Assembly (NCBI GenBank): GCA_902826945.1
Contig: CADEGS010000273.1
Location: forward strand, 1-5,457
From: an uncultured bacterium
GTDB taxonomy: Bacteria > Planctomycetota > UBA1135 > GCA-002686595
Direction of reading: 5' to 3'
Length of the DNA stretch: 5,457 nucleotides
Of this stretch, positions 1 through 5,457 are shown one piece after another. The position numbers were made by a program, and so were the translations under genes. The first letter of the stretch is position 1. The number at the start of each line of letters is the position of its first letter. The notes beneath the pieces are model-generated. The model did not search any database. It was not told the origin of the DNA and saw only the letters and a list, made by a program, of their open reading frames with translations.

Positions 1-649
1 TCGACTTCTCGGCGCGGAAGGTCGGCCCGAAGCAGTAGACCTTGCCGTGCGCCATCGCGCTGGCCTCGGCGTAGAGCTGGCCGGACTGCGTCAGGAAGGC
101 GTGGCGGTCGAAGTACTCGACCTGGAAGAGCGTCGAGGTGCCCTCGCAGGCCGCCGGCGTGAACATCGGCGAATCGACGCACACGAACTCGCGCTCCTCG
201 AAGAAGCGCCGCAGGCCCATGACGACCGCGTCGCGCACGCGCAGCAGCGCCCACTGCTTGCGGCTGCGCAGCCACAGGTGGCGGTGGTTCAGCAGGAAGT
301 CGGGGCCGTGCTCCTTGGGCGTGATCGGGTAGCCGTCGGCCGCCTGCAGGACACGCCCGCCCTGCACGCGGATCTCGTGGCCGCCCGGCGCGCGCGGGTC
401 GGCGGCGACCTCGCCGCGCAGCACCACGCTCGACTCCTGGCCGGCGGCGGCGAGCGCGTCGAACAGCGCCGGCTCGACGTCCGCCTGCGCCACGATGCAC
501 TGCGCCAGGCCGCTGCCGTCGCGCACCTGCACGAAGTGCAGCTTGCCCTTCGAGCGCTTGTTGTAGATCCAGCCGCACAGCTCGACCGCACGGCCGACGT
601 GCTCGCCGAGGTGCGCGACCGTGACGCGGGGGACGGAGGAGTCGGACAT
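1..649 (-). CDS. asnS: Asparaginyl-tRNA synthetase, N-terminal half (runs off left edge)
   Basis: This class IIb aminoacyl-tRNA synthetase charges tRNA-Asn with asparagine in the cytoplasm, using ATP. Translated from the ATG at 649-647, 216 residues are visible, about half the usual 430-450, and the frame is open at the left edge. Residues 17-100 form the OB-fold anticodon-binding domain (AVELCGWIYNKR, then LHFVQVRDGSG). Residues 107-129 (YPITPKEHG, HRHLWLRS) are the hinge typical of AsnRS. Residues 138-161 cover class II motif 1, ending at the invariant proline in DSPMFTP. LTQSGQLYAEA (186-196) and FGPTFRAEKS (207-216) lead into motif 2. FRAEKS after the hinge favours AsnRS over bacterial AspRS, which has FRDED. 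The gene lies 26 bp downstream of a membrane-protein gene on the same strand, so co-transcription is likely. No clear Shine-Dalgarno precedes the ATG. The catalytic motif 3 lies outside the window. Confidence 0.95.
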   Translation of the reverse strand, partial: MSDSSVPRVTVAHLGEHVGRAVELCGWIYNKRSKGKLHFVQVRDGSGLAQCIVAQADVEPALFDALAAAGQESSVVLRGEVAADPRAPGGHEIRVQGGRVLQAADGYPITPKEHGPDFLLNHRHLWLRSRKQWALLRVRDAVVMGLRRFFEEREFVCVDSPMFTPAACEGTSTLFQVEYFDRHAFLTQSGQLYAEASAMAHGKVYCFGPTFRAEKS

Positions 650-675
650 GCTAGGGAGCGGCCGAGCGCGCGCGC

Positions 676-1263
676 TCAGGGGAAGATGGAGTAGGCGGGA
701 TGGACCTCGACGTCGGTGATCCGTCCGCCGCGGATCACGACGCGCCCCTTGTGCAGCACGCCCTGGCGGCGCGCCTCGACCAGCGCCTCGCCGCCGCCGC
801 GCGCGAGCTCGACCAGCTTCTCGGGGCGCGTGACGATCTGCACGCGCTCGAAGCCCAGCGCCAGCAAGCGGTTCACCACGCGCTCGCCCAAGTCGTCCGG
901 CGCCGCGGGGACGAGCCCGGCGCCGTCGGCGCGCCCCTGGCGACCCTCGACCGCGCGCAGCAGCGCGTCCTCCAGCCGCTCCTGCGTCTCGCGCAGGTCC
1001 ACCAGCAGGTGCTCGACGCGGCGCAGGTCGAGGTCGGAGCGCTCGTTCAGGAGGCGCGCGAGCGCGGCGTGGATGTCCTCGACGCGCGCCAGCGGCTCGG
1101 CGCGCGCGCCGAGCTTCTTCAGCTCCGCCAGCAGCAGCCACGCGAGCACCGCCGCGGCCGTCGCGAGCACGACGAGCACGATCAGGAGCGCGAACGCCGC
1201 CTCGGGCATCCAGCCCGCGCCGGAGCCGGCAAGCGACCCGCCTTCCTCCTGGAAGAGCAGCAT
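676..1263 (-). CDS. Single-span membrane protein with coiled-coil stalk, function unknown
   Basis: I do not recognise this protein. From the ATG at 1263-1261 it has 195 residues: a short N-terminal tail, one hydrophobic helix at about 22-46 (FALLIVLVVLATAAAVLAWL), a charged heptad-like stretch at about 48-106 rich in Leu, Glu and Arg that should form a coiled coil, a Gly/Pro linker at about 110-123, and a small domain at 124-195 ending in VVIRGGRITDVEVHPAYSIFP-type beta strands. The likely topology is a short outside tail with the coiled coil and C-terminal domain in the cytoplasm, because Lys/Arg follow the helix. Starts at GTG 1281 (six residues longer) and ATG 1209 (just before the helix) are also possible; none has a good Shine-Dalgarno, and ATG 1263 is a compromise. 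Codon use resembles that of its neighbours. The gene is upstream of asnS with a 26-bp gap. That it is a real gene is well supported by the ordered domain layout; its role is open. Confidence 0.78.
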   Translation of the reverse strand: MLLFQEEGGSLAGSGAGWMPEAAFALLIVLVVLATAAAVLAWLLLAELKKLGARAEPLARVEDIHAALARLLNERSDLDLRRVEHLLVDLRETQERLEDALLRAVEGRQGRADGAGLVPAAPDDLGERVVNRLLALGFERVQIVTRPEKLVELARGGGEALVEARRQGVLHKGRVVIRGGRITDVEVHPAYSIFP

Positions 1264-1331
1264 GGCGCGCGGAGGATACACGCCCAGCCGCGCGCTTGCA
1301 GCCGCAGGGCGCCGCCGTAAGGTGTGCGCCC
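1264..1331. promoter_or_regulatory. Divergent intergenic region with presumed promoters for both gene pairs
   Basis: This 68-bp gap separates two divergent starts, so promoters for both directions should lie here or just inside the flanking genes. On the minus strand, TATCCT (1276-1271) resembles a -10 box, with a weak CTGCAA (1299-1294) 17 bp upstream. If real it would give the membrane-protein gene a very short leader, or favour its inner ATG at 1209. On the plus strand, TTGCAG (1296-1301) resembles a -35 box, but no good -10 follows at the right distance. These are weak matches; no operator or riboswitch structure is seen. Confidence 0.3.
1319..1324 (+). promoter_or_regulatory. Ribosome binding site of the NhaC-family gene
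   Basis: AAGGTG, with a T just before it, lies 7 nt upstream of the ATG at 1332 and partly matches the consensus TAAGGAGGTG. It decides the start: an in-frame TTG at 1296 would place this site inside the coding region. The residues that TTG would add (QPQGAAVRCAP) look like untranslated leader rather than protein. Confidence 0.55.
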
Positions 1332-3461
1332 ATGGCGCGCTGGCTGGCCGTCACGATCGCCCTGGCGGCGCTCCTGGGGGTCTTCCTCCTGCCCGAGGTC
1401 GATCGCGCGCGCCTCGCCTGCCTGTCCGCGCACGAGTTCTTCGCGCCCGAGGAGCCGGGGCACGAGACGCTCTTCCTGCCCTCGGGCGAGGCCTTCTCCG
1501 GCCTGACCGAGCAGGTCCTCTCCGGCCCGGCGGCGCGCCCGAAGCCCGAGGGCGGGACGGAGCTCGCGCTCTACGGCGTGCGCATCGGCGCCGAGGCGGA
1601 GGCGCGCGCCGACATCGCCGCCAACCTCGTGCTGCGCCGCAGCATCGTGCGCGGCCTGCGCCAGAACGCCGACGCGCGGCACGCCCCGCTCTCGATCGTC
1701 GGCGAGGAGGCGCCCGTGGCCGAGGCCGGCGGCGCGAGCTTCTACCTGCAGCTCGTCGGCGACGAGCCGGTGCTGGTCTACGACGTGCGCGGGAGCGACG
1801 CCTCGCGCACCGTCGTGCGCCGCGGCTGGACGCCCGCTCGGCGCACGGCGCTCCTGCCGGCCGTCATGGCGGTGGTGCTGGCGGTGCTCTTCCGCCGGCC
1901 GGTGCTGGCGCTCTCGTGCGGCGTCCTGAGCGGCGCCTTCCTCGTGCACCGGGCGCGCGGCGACGGCCTGCTCGCGAGCGCCGGCGGCGGAGCGCTCGAC
2001 GTCCTGCGCCGCTACCTGTGGGACGAGGTGTGCAAGATCGACCGGCTCGAGATCGTCGGCTTCGTCGTGTGCATGCTGGCCATGGTCGGCGTGATGACGC
2101 GCGCCGGCGGCATCCGCGGGCTCATGGACCGCCTGGCGCTGCTCGCGCGCGACGCGCGGCGCACGCAGCTCGCCGCCTACGCGATGGGCCTGGCGGTCTT
2201 CTTCGACGACTACGCGAACACGATCCTGGTCGGCTCGACCATGCGGCCGCTGACCGACCGCTTCCGCGTCTCGCGCGAGAAGCTCTCGTTCATCGTGGAC
2301 AGCACCGCCGCGCCCGTCGCCGGCATCTCGATCTTCAGCACCTGGATCGCCTTCGAGGTCTCGACCTTCAGCGCGCAGCTCCCCGCGGCGGGCCTCGCGC
2401 CGGGCGACGGCTACTCGGTCTTCCTGCAGACCGTCCCCTACAGCTACTACTGCCTGTTCGCGCTCGTCTTCGTCGGCCTGATGGCCCTCAGCGGACGCGA
2501 CTTCGGCCCGATGCTGCGCGCCGAGCGCCGCGCGCGCGCGACCGGCGCGCTGGTCGCGCCCGGCGCGACGCCGATGGTCTCGTCCGAGACGACCTCGCTC
2601 GACGCGGCGCCCGGCGTGACGCCGCGCGCCTGGCGCGCGCTCGTGCCGCTGGCGGTCTTCATCGGCGGCACGCTGCTGTGGATCCTCCACCGCGGCGGCG
2701 CGCTGGAGCGCCTGCGCGCGGGGGAGCTGTTCACGCTCGCCGGCGCGACCGGCGTGCTCTACGACGGCAGCGGCTCCGAGCCGCTCTTGGTCGGCGCGGC
2801 GCTCGGCCTCTTCGCCGCCGGCCTGGCCGCCGTCGCCGCCGGCATCGGGCGCGAGCTGCCGCGCGCCGCCTGGACCACGCTGCGCTCGATGTGGGTCGCC
2901 TTCGCGATCCTGTACCTGGCCTGGATGATCGGCAGGGTGTGCGAGGACGTCGGCACGGCCTCGTACATGACGGCGCTGGTCGGCGAGGCGCTCGACCCGC
3001 GCCTCTTGCCGGCGCTGCTCTTCGTGCTGGCGGGCCTGGTGGCCTTCGCCACGGGCTCGTCGTGGAGCACGATGAGCATCCTCCTGCCGCTCGTCGTCGG
3101 CCTCGCGTACCACCTCGGGCTCGACGCGGGCCTGGCCGGGACGGCGGTCGAGAGCGGACGGCGCCTGATGGTGCTCGCCATCGCCGCCACGCTCTCCGGC
3201 GCGATCTTCGGCGACCACTGCTCGCCCATCTCGGACACGACCGTGATGTCCTCGATCGCCTCGGCCTCCGACCACATCGACCACGTCCGCACGCAGGCGC
3301 CGTACGCCCTGCTGGTCATGGCCGTCGCCCTGGTCGCCGGCTACCTGCCGGCCACGTACTACGGCTGGCATCCCGCCGCCTCGCTGGCGCTCGGCACGGG
3401 CCTCCTGGTCGCGGCCCTGGCCGTGCTCGGCCGCACGAGCGAGCCCGCCCGCGGCGGCTGA
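1332..3461 (+). CDS. NhaC-family Na+/H+ antiporter with extra N-terminal extracytoplasmic domain
   Basis: This is a polytopic inner-membrane protein of the NhaC family (Pfam Na_H_antiporter), expected to exchange Na+ or another cation or solute for protons and so serve pH and salt homeostasis. From ATG 1332 it has 709 residues. Family signatures are FFDDYANT (290-297), DSTAAPVAGIS (323-333), CEDVGTA (537-543), ATGSSWSTMSILLPL (573-587) and GDHCSPISDTTVMSS (627-641), followed by DHIDHV. Their acidic residues are candidate ion-path residues. Residues 2-20 form a first membrane helix or signal anchor. A soluble stretch at about 21-168 precedes the next helix (172-187), and the transporter core follows. 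This makes it longer than usual NhaC proteins of about 450-550 residues. A cytoplasmic-looking loop at about 388-435 contains two APG[A/V]TP motifs. It is the first gene of a plus-strand pair, 10 bp before the flippase-like gene. Some family members exchange malate/lactate or other solutes, so the substrate is uncertain and I leave the symbol empty. Confidence 0.92.
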   Translation: MARWLAVTIALAALLGVFLLPEVDRARLACLSAHEFFAPEEPGHETLFLPSGEAFSGLTEQVLSGPAARPKPEGGTELALYGVRIGAEAEARADIAANLVLRRSIVRGLRQNADARHAPLSIVGEEAPVAEAGGASFYLQLVGDEPVLVYDVRGSDASRTVVRRGWTPARRTALLPAVMAVVLAVLFRRPVLALSCGVLSGAFLVHRARGDGLLASAGGGALDVLRRYLWDEVCKIDRLEIVGFVVCMLAMVGVMTRAGGIRGLMDRLALLARDARRTQLAAYAMGLAVFFDDYANTILVGSTMRPLTDRFRVSREKLSFIVDSTAAPVAGISIFSTWIAFEVSTFSAQLPAAGLAPGDGYSVFLQTVPYSYYCLFALVFVGLMALSGRDFGPMLRAERRARATGALVAPGATPMVSSETTSLDAAPGVTPRAWRALVPLAVFIGGTLLWILHRGGALERLRAGELFTLAGATGVLYDGSGSEPLLVGAALGLFAAGLAAVAAGIGRELPRAAWTTLRSMWVAFAILYLAWMIGRVCEDVGTASYMTALVGEALDPRLLPALLFVLAGLVAFATGSSWSTMSILLPLVVGLAYHLGLDAGLAGTAVESGRRLMVLAIAATLSGAIFGDHCSPISDTTVMSSIASASDHIDHVRTQAPYALLVMAVALVAGYLPATYYGWHPAASLALGTGLLVAALAVLGRTSEPARGG
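2556..2624 (+). repeat. Two in-frame direct repeats inside the NhaC loop
   Basis: An 18-bp unit at 2556-2573 recurs at 2607-2624 with one difference (C to T). The copies are 51 bp (17 codons) apart and in frame. They encode APGATP and APGVTP at residues 409-414 and 426-431, within the predicted cytoplasmic loop of the antiporter. A 20-bp version of the first copy is found in opposite orientation at 5277-5296 in the BatA-like gene. Confidence 0.6.
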
Positions 3462-3471
3462 CCCGGCACGC

Positions 3472-4449
3472 ATGGCCCGTCGCCTGATCCTCGGCGTGCT
3501 GTTCGGCGTGCTGGTCTACGCCGGCATCCTCGTGTGGGCCGACCACGAGCAGCTGGCGCTCTCGCTGCAGGACATCGCCTGGTGGACGGTGCCGGCGGCG
3601 ATGGGCCTCTCGCTCGCGAACTACCTCGTGCGCTTCCTCAAGTGGGAGCGCTACCTCGCCCTGCTCTCCATCGACGTGCCGCGGCGCACGTCGCTCCTGA
3701 TCTACCTCTCCGGCTTCTCGATGGGCGTCACGCCGGGGAAGATGGGCGAGGTCCTGAAGTCCTGGATGCTGCGCCGCGTGTGCGGCGTGCGCATCCACGA
3801 GAGCGCGCCGATCGTCGTCGCCGAGCGCATCACCGACCTGCTCGGCTACCTGATCCTGGTCGCGATCGGCGGCATCGCGACGCAGCCCGAGCTGCAGTGG
3901 GTGTTCTGGGGCACGCTCGTCCTGTGCCTGGCGGGCATCGCGCTGGTCGGCTCGCGCCGCTTCGCGCGCTGGACGACGGCGCTGCTGGCGCGGCTGCCGC
4001 TCGTGCACGGGCTGGCGCCGCGCGTCGAGCGCAGCTTCGAGACCACGCGCGTCCTGCTCGCGCCGCGCGAGGTGCTCCTCCCGACCGCGATCTCGGTCGT
4101 CTCCTGGGGCTGCGAGTGCGTCGGCTTCTGGCTGCTCGCCGACGCCTTCCTGCCGGGCGCGATCTCGCTCTCCTACGGCGTGTTCGCCTACGCGACGAGC
4201 GCGGTCCTGGGCGCCGTCGCCATCATCCTGCCGGGCGGCCTGGGCGCGACGGAGCTCTCGCTCGGCAAGCTCCTGCGCCCGCGCTACCAGGACTTCGGCC
4301 GGCTGACGGTCGAAGCGGCGCGCTCCAAGGCCGTCGGCGCCGTGCTGCTGGCGCGCCTCTCGACCCTGTGGTTCGGCGTCTTCGTCGGCCTGGTCGCGAC
4401 CGCCGTCTTCCAGCGCCGCTACGGCCGCGTCGAGGTCGGCGAGGCCTGA
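3472..4449 (+). CDS. Flippase-like membrane protein, LPG-synthase transmembrane/YbhN family
   Basis: This 325-residue integral membrane protein matches the lysylphosphatidylglycerol-synthase transmembrane family (Pfam LPG_synthase_TM, TIGR00374 flippase-like). Family marks are TPGKMGEVLKSWML (87-100, the usual PGxxGE site), ERITDLLGY (118-126), LPGGLGATE (253-261) and the C-terminal RLSTLWFGVFVG (295-306). About seven or eight hydrophobic helices are seen, the first at 5-22. Length is typical of stand-alone members. It has only the membrane module and no aminoacyl-transferase domain, so it is not a complete MprF-type LPG synthase. Family relatives are linked to moving or modifying lipids or lipid-linked sugars, but the substrate cannot be told from sequence. 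ATG 3472 follows the antiporter stop by 10 bp with no clear Shine-Dalgarno, consistent with translational coupling. Its 3' end overlaps the convergent gene by 31 bp. Confidence 0.9.
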   Translation: MARRLILGVLFGVLVYAGILVWADHEQLALSLQDIAWWTVPAAMGLSLANYLVRFLKWERYLALLSIDVPRRTSLLIYLSGFSMGVTPGKMGEVLKSWMLRRVCGVRIHESAPIVVAERITDLLGYLILVAIGGIATQPELQWVFWGTLVLCLAGIALVGSRRFARWTTALLARLPLVHGLAPRVERSFETTRVLLAPREVLLPTAISVVSWGCECVGFWLLADAFLPGAISLSYGVFAYATSAVLGAVAIILPGGLGATELSLGKLLRPRYQDFGRLTVEAARSKAVGAVLLARLSTLWFGVFVGLVATAVFQRRYGRVEVGEA

Positions 4450-5457
4450 CCCGCGCCCCGCCCGCGCCCCGCGGCCAGCGCGGCCAGGCAGGCGAGCGCC
4501 GCGCCGAGCGCGAGCCAGGCGTCCGTCGCGCCGCCCGCGCCCGCGCCCCTCGCCGGCGGCGGGTCGAGCGGCGCGCGCTCGCGCGGCTCGCCCGCGCGCC
4601 GGCGCTCGTCCAGCGGCACGACGCCCGCGGGCGGCGCGCAGGCCTCGTCGAGGAGCTCGGCCCACGACACCGCGAAGGCCGCCGGGTCGCCCGCGGGCTC
4701 GTCGAGGCGCACGAGCGACGTGCGCACGCGGCCCGGCGCGCGCTCGACGACGCGCAGGCGCTCGCCGCCGTCCGTCTGCGCGTCGAGCCACGGACGCCAG
4801 GGGGCGTCGTCCGGCGCGCCCTCGAGCGCCGCGGCGGCCCCGGCAGCGCTCCAGCCGTCGCGCGCGCAGCGGACGGCGCGCGGCTCGCCCGCGGCGACGA
4901 GCTCGAGGGAGAGCGCGGTGCGCGGCGAGGGGCCCGGCGCGCGCGCGACGCCGCGCGCCTCGCACCAGGCCTCGAGCACGCGCTCGAGCGGCGCGGGAAG
5001 CGCGTTCCCGCCGCCCGCGCGCACGCAGGCCTCGCGCGGTGCCGGCGCGCCGCCGGGCACGACGCGCTCGCCGTCCCACACGAGCAGCGCGCCGCCGGTC
5101 GCGCCGCTTGTCGCGCCGATCGGGCCGGGCGCCGGGCGCGCGCCCGGCGCGACCTGGCCCGCGCGCGCGGGCGGCGGCTCCGGCGCGACGTCGGTCACGA
5201 GCGTGACGCCCGGCGCGTCGAAGGCCTCCCAGCCCGGCGCCGCGCCGGGGTCCGCCGCGCGCCACCAGCCCGCGGGCGGCGTCGCGCCGGGCGCGAGCAC
5301 GAGCTCGCCGCCGCCGCGCAGCAGCCAGCGCACGCGGTCCGCCGCGCGCGCGCGCGCGCCGACGAGCCGCGCGGCGCGCGCGATCCCGGCCGCGGCGCGC
5401 GTCGTGCCGCCCTCCTCTCGCGCGGCGAGCTCCAGCGACGGCCGCGCATCCACGACC
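4419..5457 (-). CDS. BatA-like protein with degenerate VWA-type domain, 5' end off right edge
   Basis: The frame is open at the right edge, so 345 residues of a longer protein are visible; the GTG at 5453-5451 is probably internal. The visible part starts VVDARPSLELAAREEGGTTR, resembling the first strand and metal-site region of a von Willebrand A domain as in BatA/BatB proteins. Here DxSxS reads D-A-R-P-S, with Arg replacing the first Ser. Counting from that GTG, 43-120 is Pro/Gly/Ala-rich, FAVSWAELLDEA (260-271) resembles the C-terminal segment of BatA-type proteins, and a single hydrophobic helix at about 311-329 with an Arg-rich tail is a membrane anchor. BatA proteins normally begin with two N-terminal helices, which would lie outside the window. 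The frame is chosen over the competing longer minus-strand frame because it has balanced composition with Trp, Asp and Val and a sensible membrane anchor, while the other is mostly Arg/Ala. The stop is TAG at 4421-4419. The family call is tentative; that this is a real gene is more secure. Confidence 0.65.
   Translation of the reverse strand, partial: VVDARPSLELAAREEGGTTRAAAGIARAARLVGARARAADRVRWLLRGGGELVLAPGATPPAGWWRAADPGAAPGWEAFDAPGVTLVTDVAPEPPPARAGQVAPGARPAPGPIGATSGATGGALLVWDGERVVPGGAPAPREACVRAGGGNALPAPLERVLEAWCEARGVARAPGPSPRTALSLELVAAGEPRAVRCARDGWSAAGAAAALEGAPDDAPWRPWLDAQTDGGERLRVVERAPGRVRTSLVRLDEPAGDPAAFAVSWAELLDEACAPPAGVVPLDERRRAGEPRERAPLDPPPARGAGAGGATDAWLALGAALACLAALAAGRGRGAGQASPTSTRP
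5129..5150. repeat. 22-bp perfect palindrome within the BatA-like gene
   Basis: Eleven consecutive base pairs mirror about the centre between 5139 and 5140, all G or C; the symmetry breaks at 5128/5151. It encodes part of VAPGARPAPGP. A second smaller inverted repeat, 7-bp arms and a 3-base loop, lies at 5233-5249. Position inside a Pro/Gly/Ala-coding stretch makes a compositional origin likely. Confidence 0.6.
5277..5296 (-). repeat. Inverted copy of the APGATP-coding repeat
   Basis: Read on the minus strand, these 20 bases are identical to 2554-2573 on the plus strand. Both encode APGATP with the same six codons, here at residues 54-59 of the BatA-like protein. Related APGV/APGA codings occur in the same gene near 5201-5220 and 5139-5155. 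Confidence 0.6.
5344..5359. repeat. Alternating GC dinucleotide tract, eight units
   Basis: Sixteen bases of strict G/C alternation encode the ARARA part of the BatA-like protein. A 12-base tract of the same kind lies at 2529-2540 in the antiporter gene. Such tracts can adopt Z-DNA and can slip in replication or sequencing, but here they are explained by GCG/CGC codons. Confidence 0.5.

Noticed and set aside
47..694. Plus-strand open frame of 215 codons
   Set aside because: It is antisense to asnS, which has unmistakable AsnRS motifs on the minus strand.
700..1320. Plus-strand open frame of 206 codons
   Set aside because: It is antisense to the coiled-coil membrane protein; the many Gln/His/Arg residues reflect complementary Leu/Val/Ala codons.
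1296..1331. Upstream TTG start for the antiporter
   Set aside because: The ATG at 1332 has a Shine-Dalgarno at 1319-1324 and begins directly with a membrane helix; the added residues lack features.
1182..3473. Minus-strand open frame of 763 codons antisense to the antiporter
   Set aside because: Low-complexity Arg/Glu/His/Gln translation typical of the antisense of GC-rich genes; no domain or membrane pattern.
716..3487. Plus-strand open frame of 923 codons spanning the coiled-coil gene and most of the antiporter
   Set aside because: It is a shadow. The translation is Arg/Ala/Ser-rich with no domain marks, while another frame encodes clear NhaC signatures over the same bases.
4450..4510. 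Possible terminator hairpin after the flippase-like gene
   Set aside because: Only short imperfect G/C pairings and no T-run are present, and the stretch codes for the membrane anchor of the convergent gene.
3316..5265. Minus-strand open frame of 649 codons across the flippase-like and BatA-like genes
   Set aside because: Its left half is antisense to a well-supported gene, and its right half is a second frame of the BatA-like gene dominated by Arg and Ala.

Overview
This is a dense, very GC-rich (by eye well above 70%) bacterial window with five protein-coding genes, two of them cut by the window edges. I see no RNA genes, mobile elements or CRISPR array. Codon third positions are nearly all G or C. 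Only one of the three visible ATG starts has a recognisable Shine-Dalgarno sequence. Gene content and composition would fit a high-GC planctomycete-like or other environmental bacterium, but that placement is an impression and not a demonstrated result.

Layout. Positions 1-1263 hold a minus-strand pair: a small single-span membrane protein with a coiled-coil stalk and an unfamiliar C-terminal domain (676-1263), followed 26 bp downstream by the first 216 codons of asparaginyl-tRNA synthetase, asnS (1-649, running off the left edge). A 68-bp divergent gap (1264-1331) separates this from a plus-strand pair: a 709-residue NhaC-family Na+/H+ antiporter with an unusual soluble N-terminal insertion (1332-3461), and 10 bp later a flippase-like membrane protein of the LPG-synthase transmembrane/YbhN family (3472-4449). 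The right end (4419-5457) is a convergent minus-strand gene cut by the window edge. It shows a degenerate von Willebrand A (VWA)-like start and a C-terminal membrane anchor, most like a BatA-type protein. It overlaps the flippase-like gene tail to tail by 31 bp.

How the genes relate. The plus-strand pair is probably one transcript encoding two inner-membrane proteins, one for cation/proton exchange and one for probable lipid-related transport or modification. The sequence shows no direct functional link between them. The minus-strand pair joins an envelope-anchored protein of unknown role to a translation housekeeping gene.

The window looks largely ordinary. The points most worth a second look are the extra extracytoplasmic domain on the NhaC protein, the unrecognised C-terminal domain of the coiled-coil protein, the altered metal-site motif in the BatA-like protein, and a short APG[A/V]T-coding repeat shared by two unrelated genes. 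I found no convincing undescribed multi-gene system.
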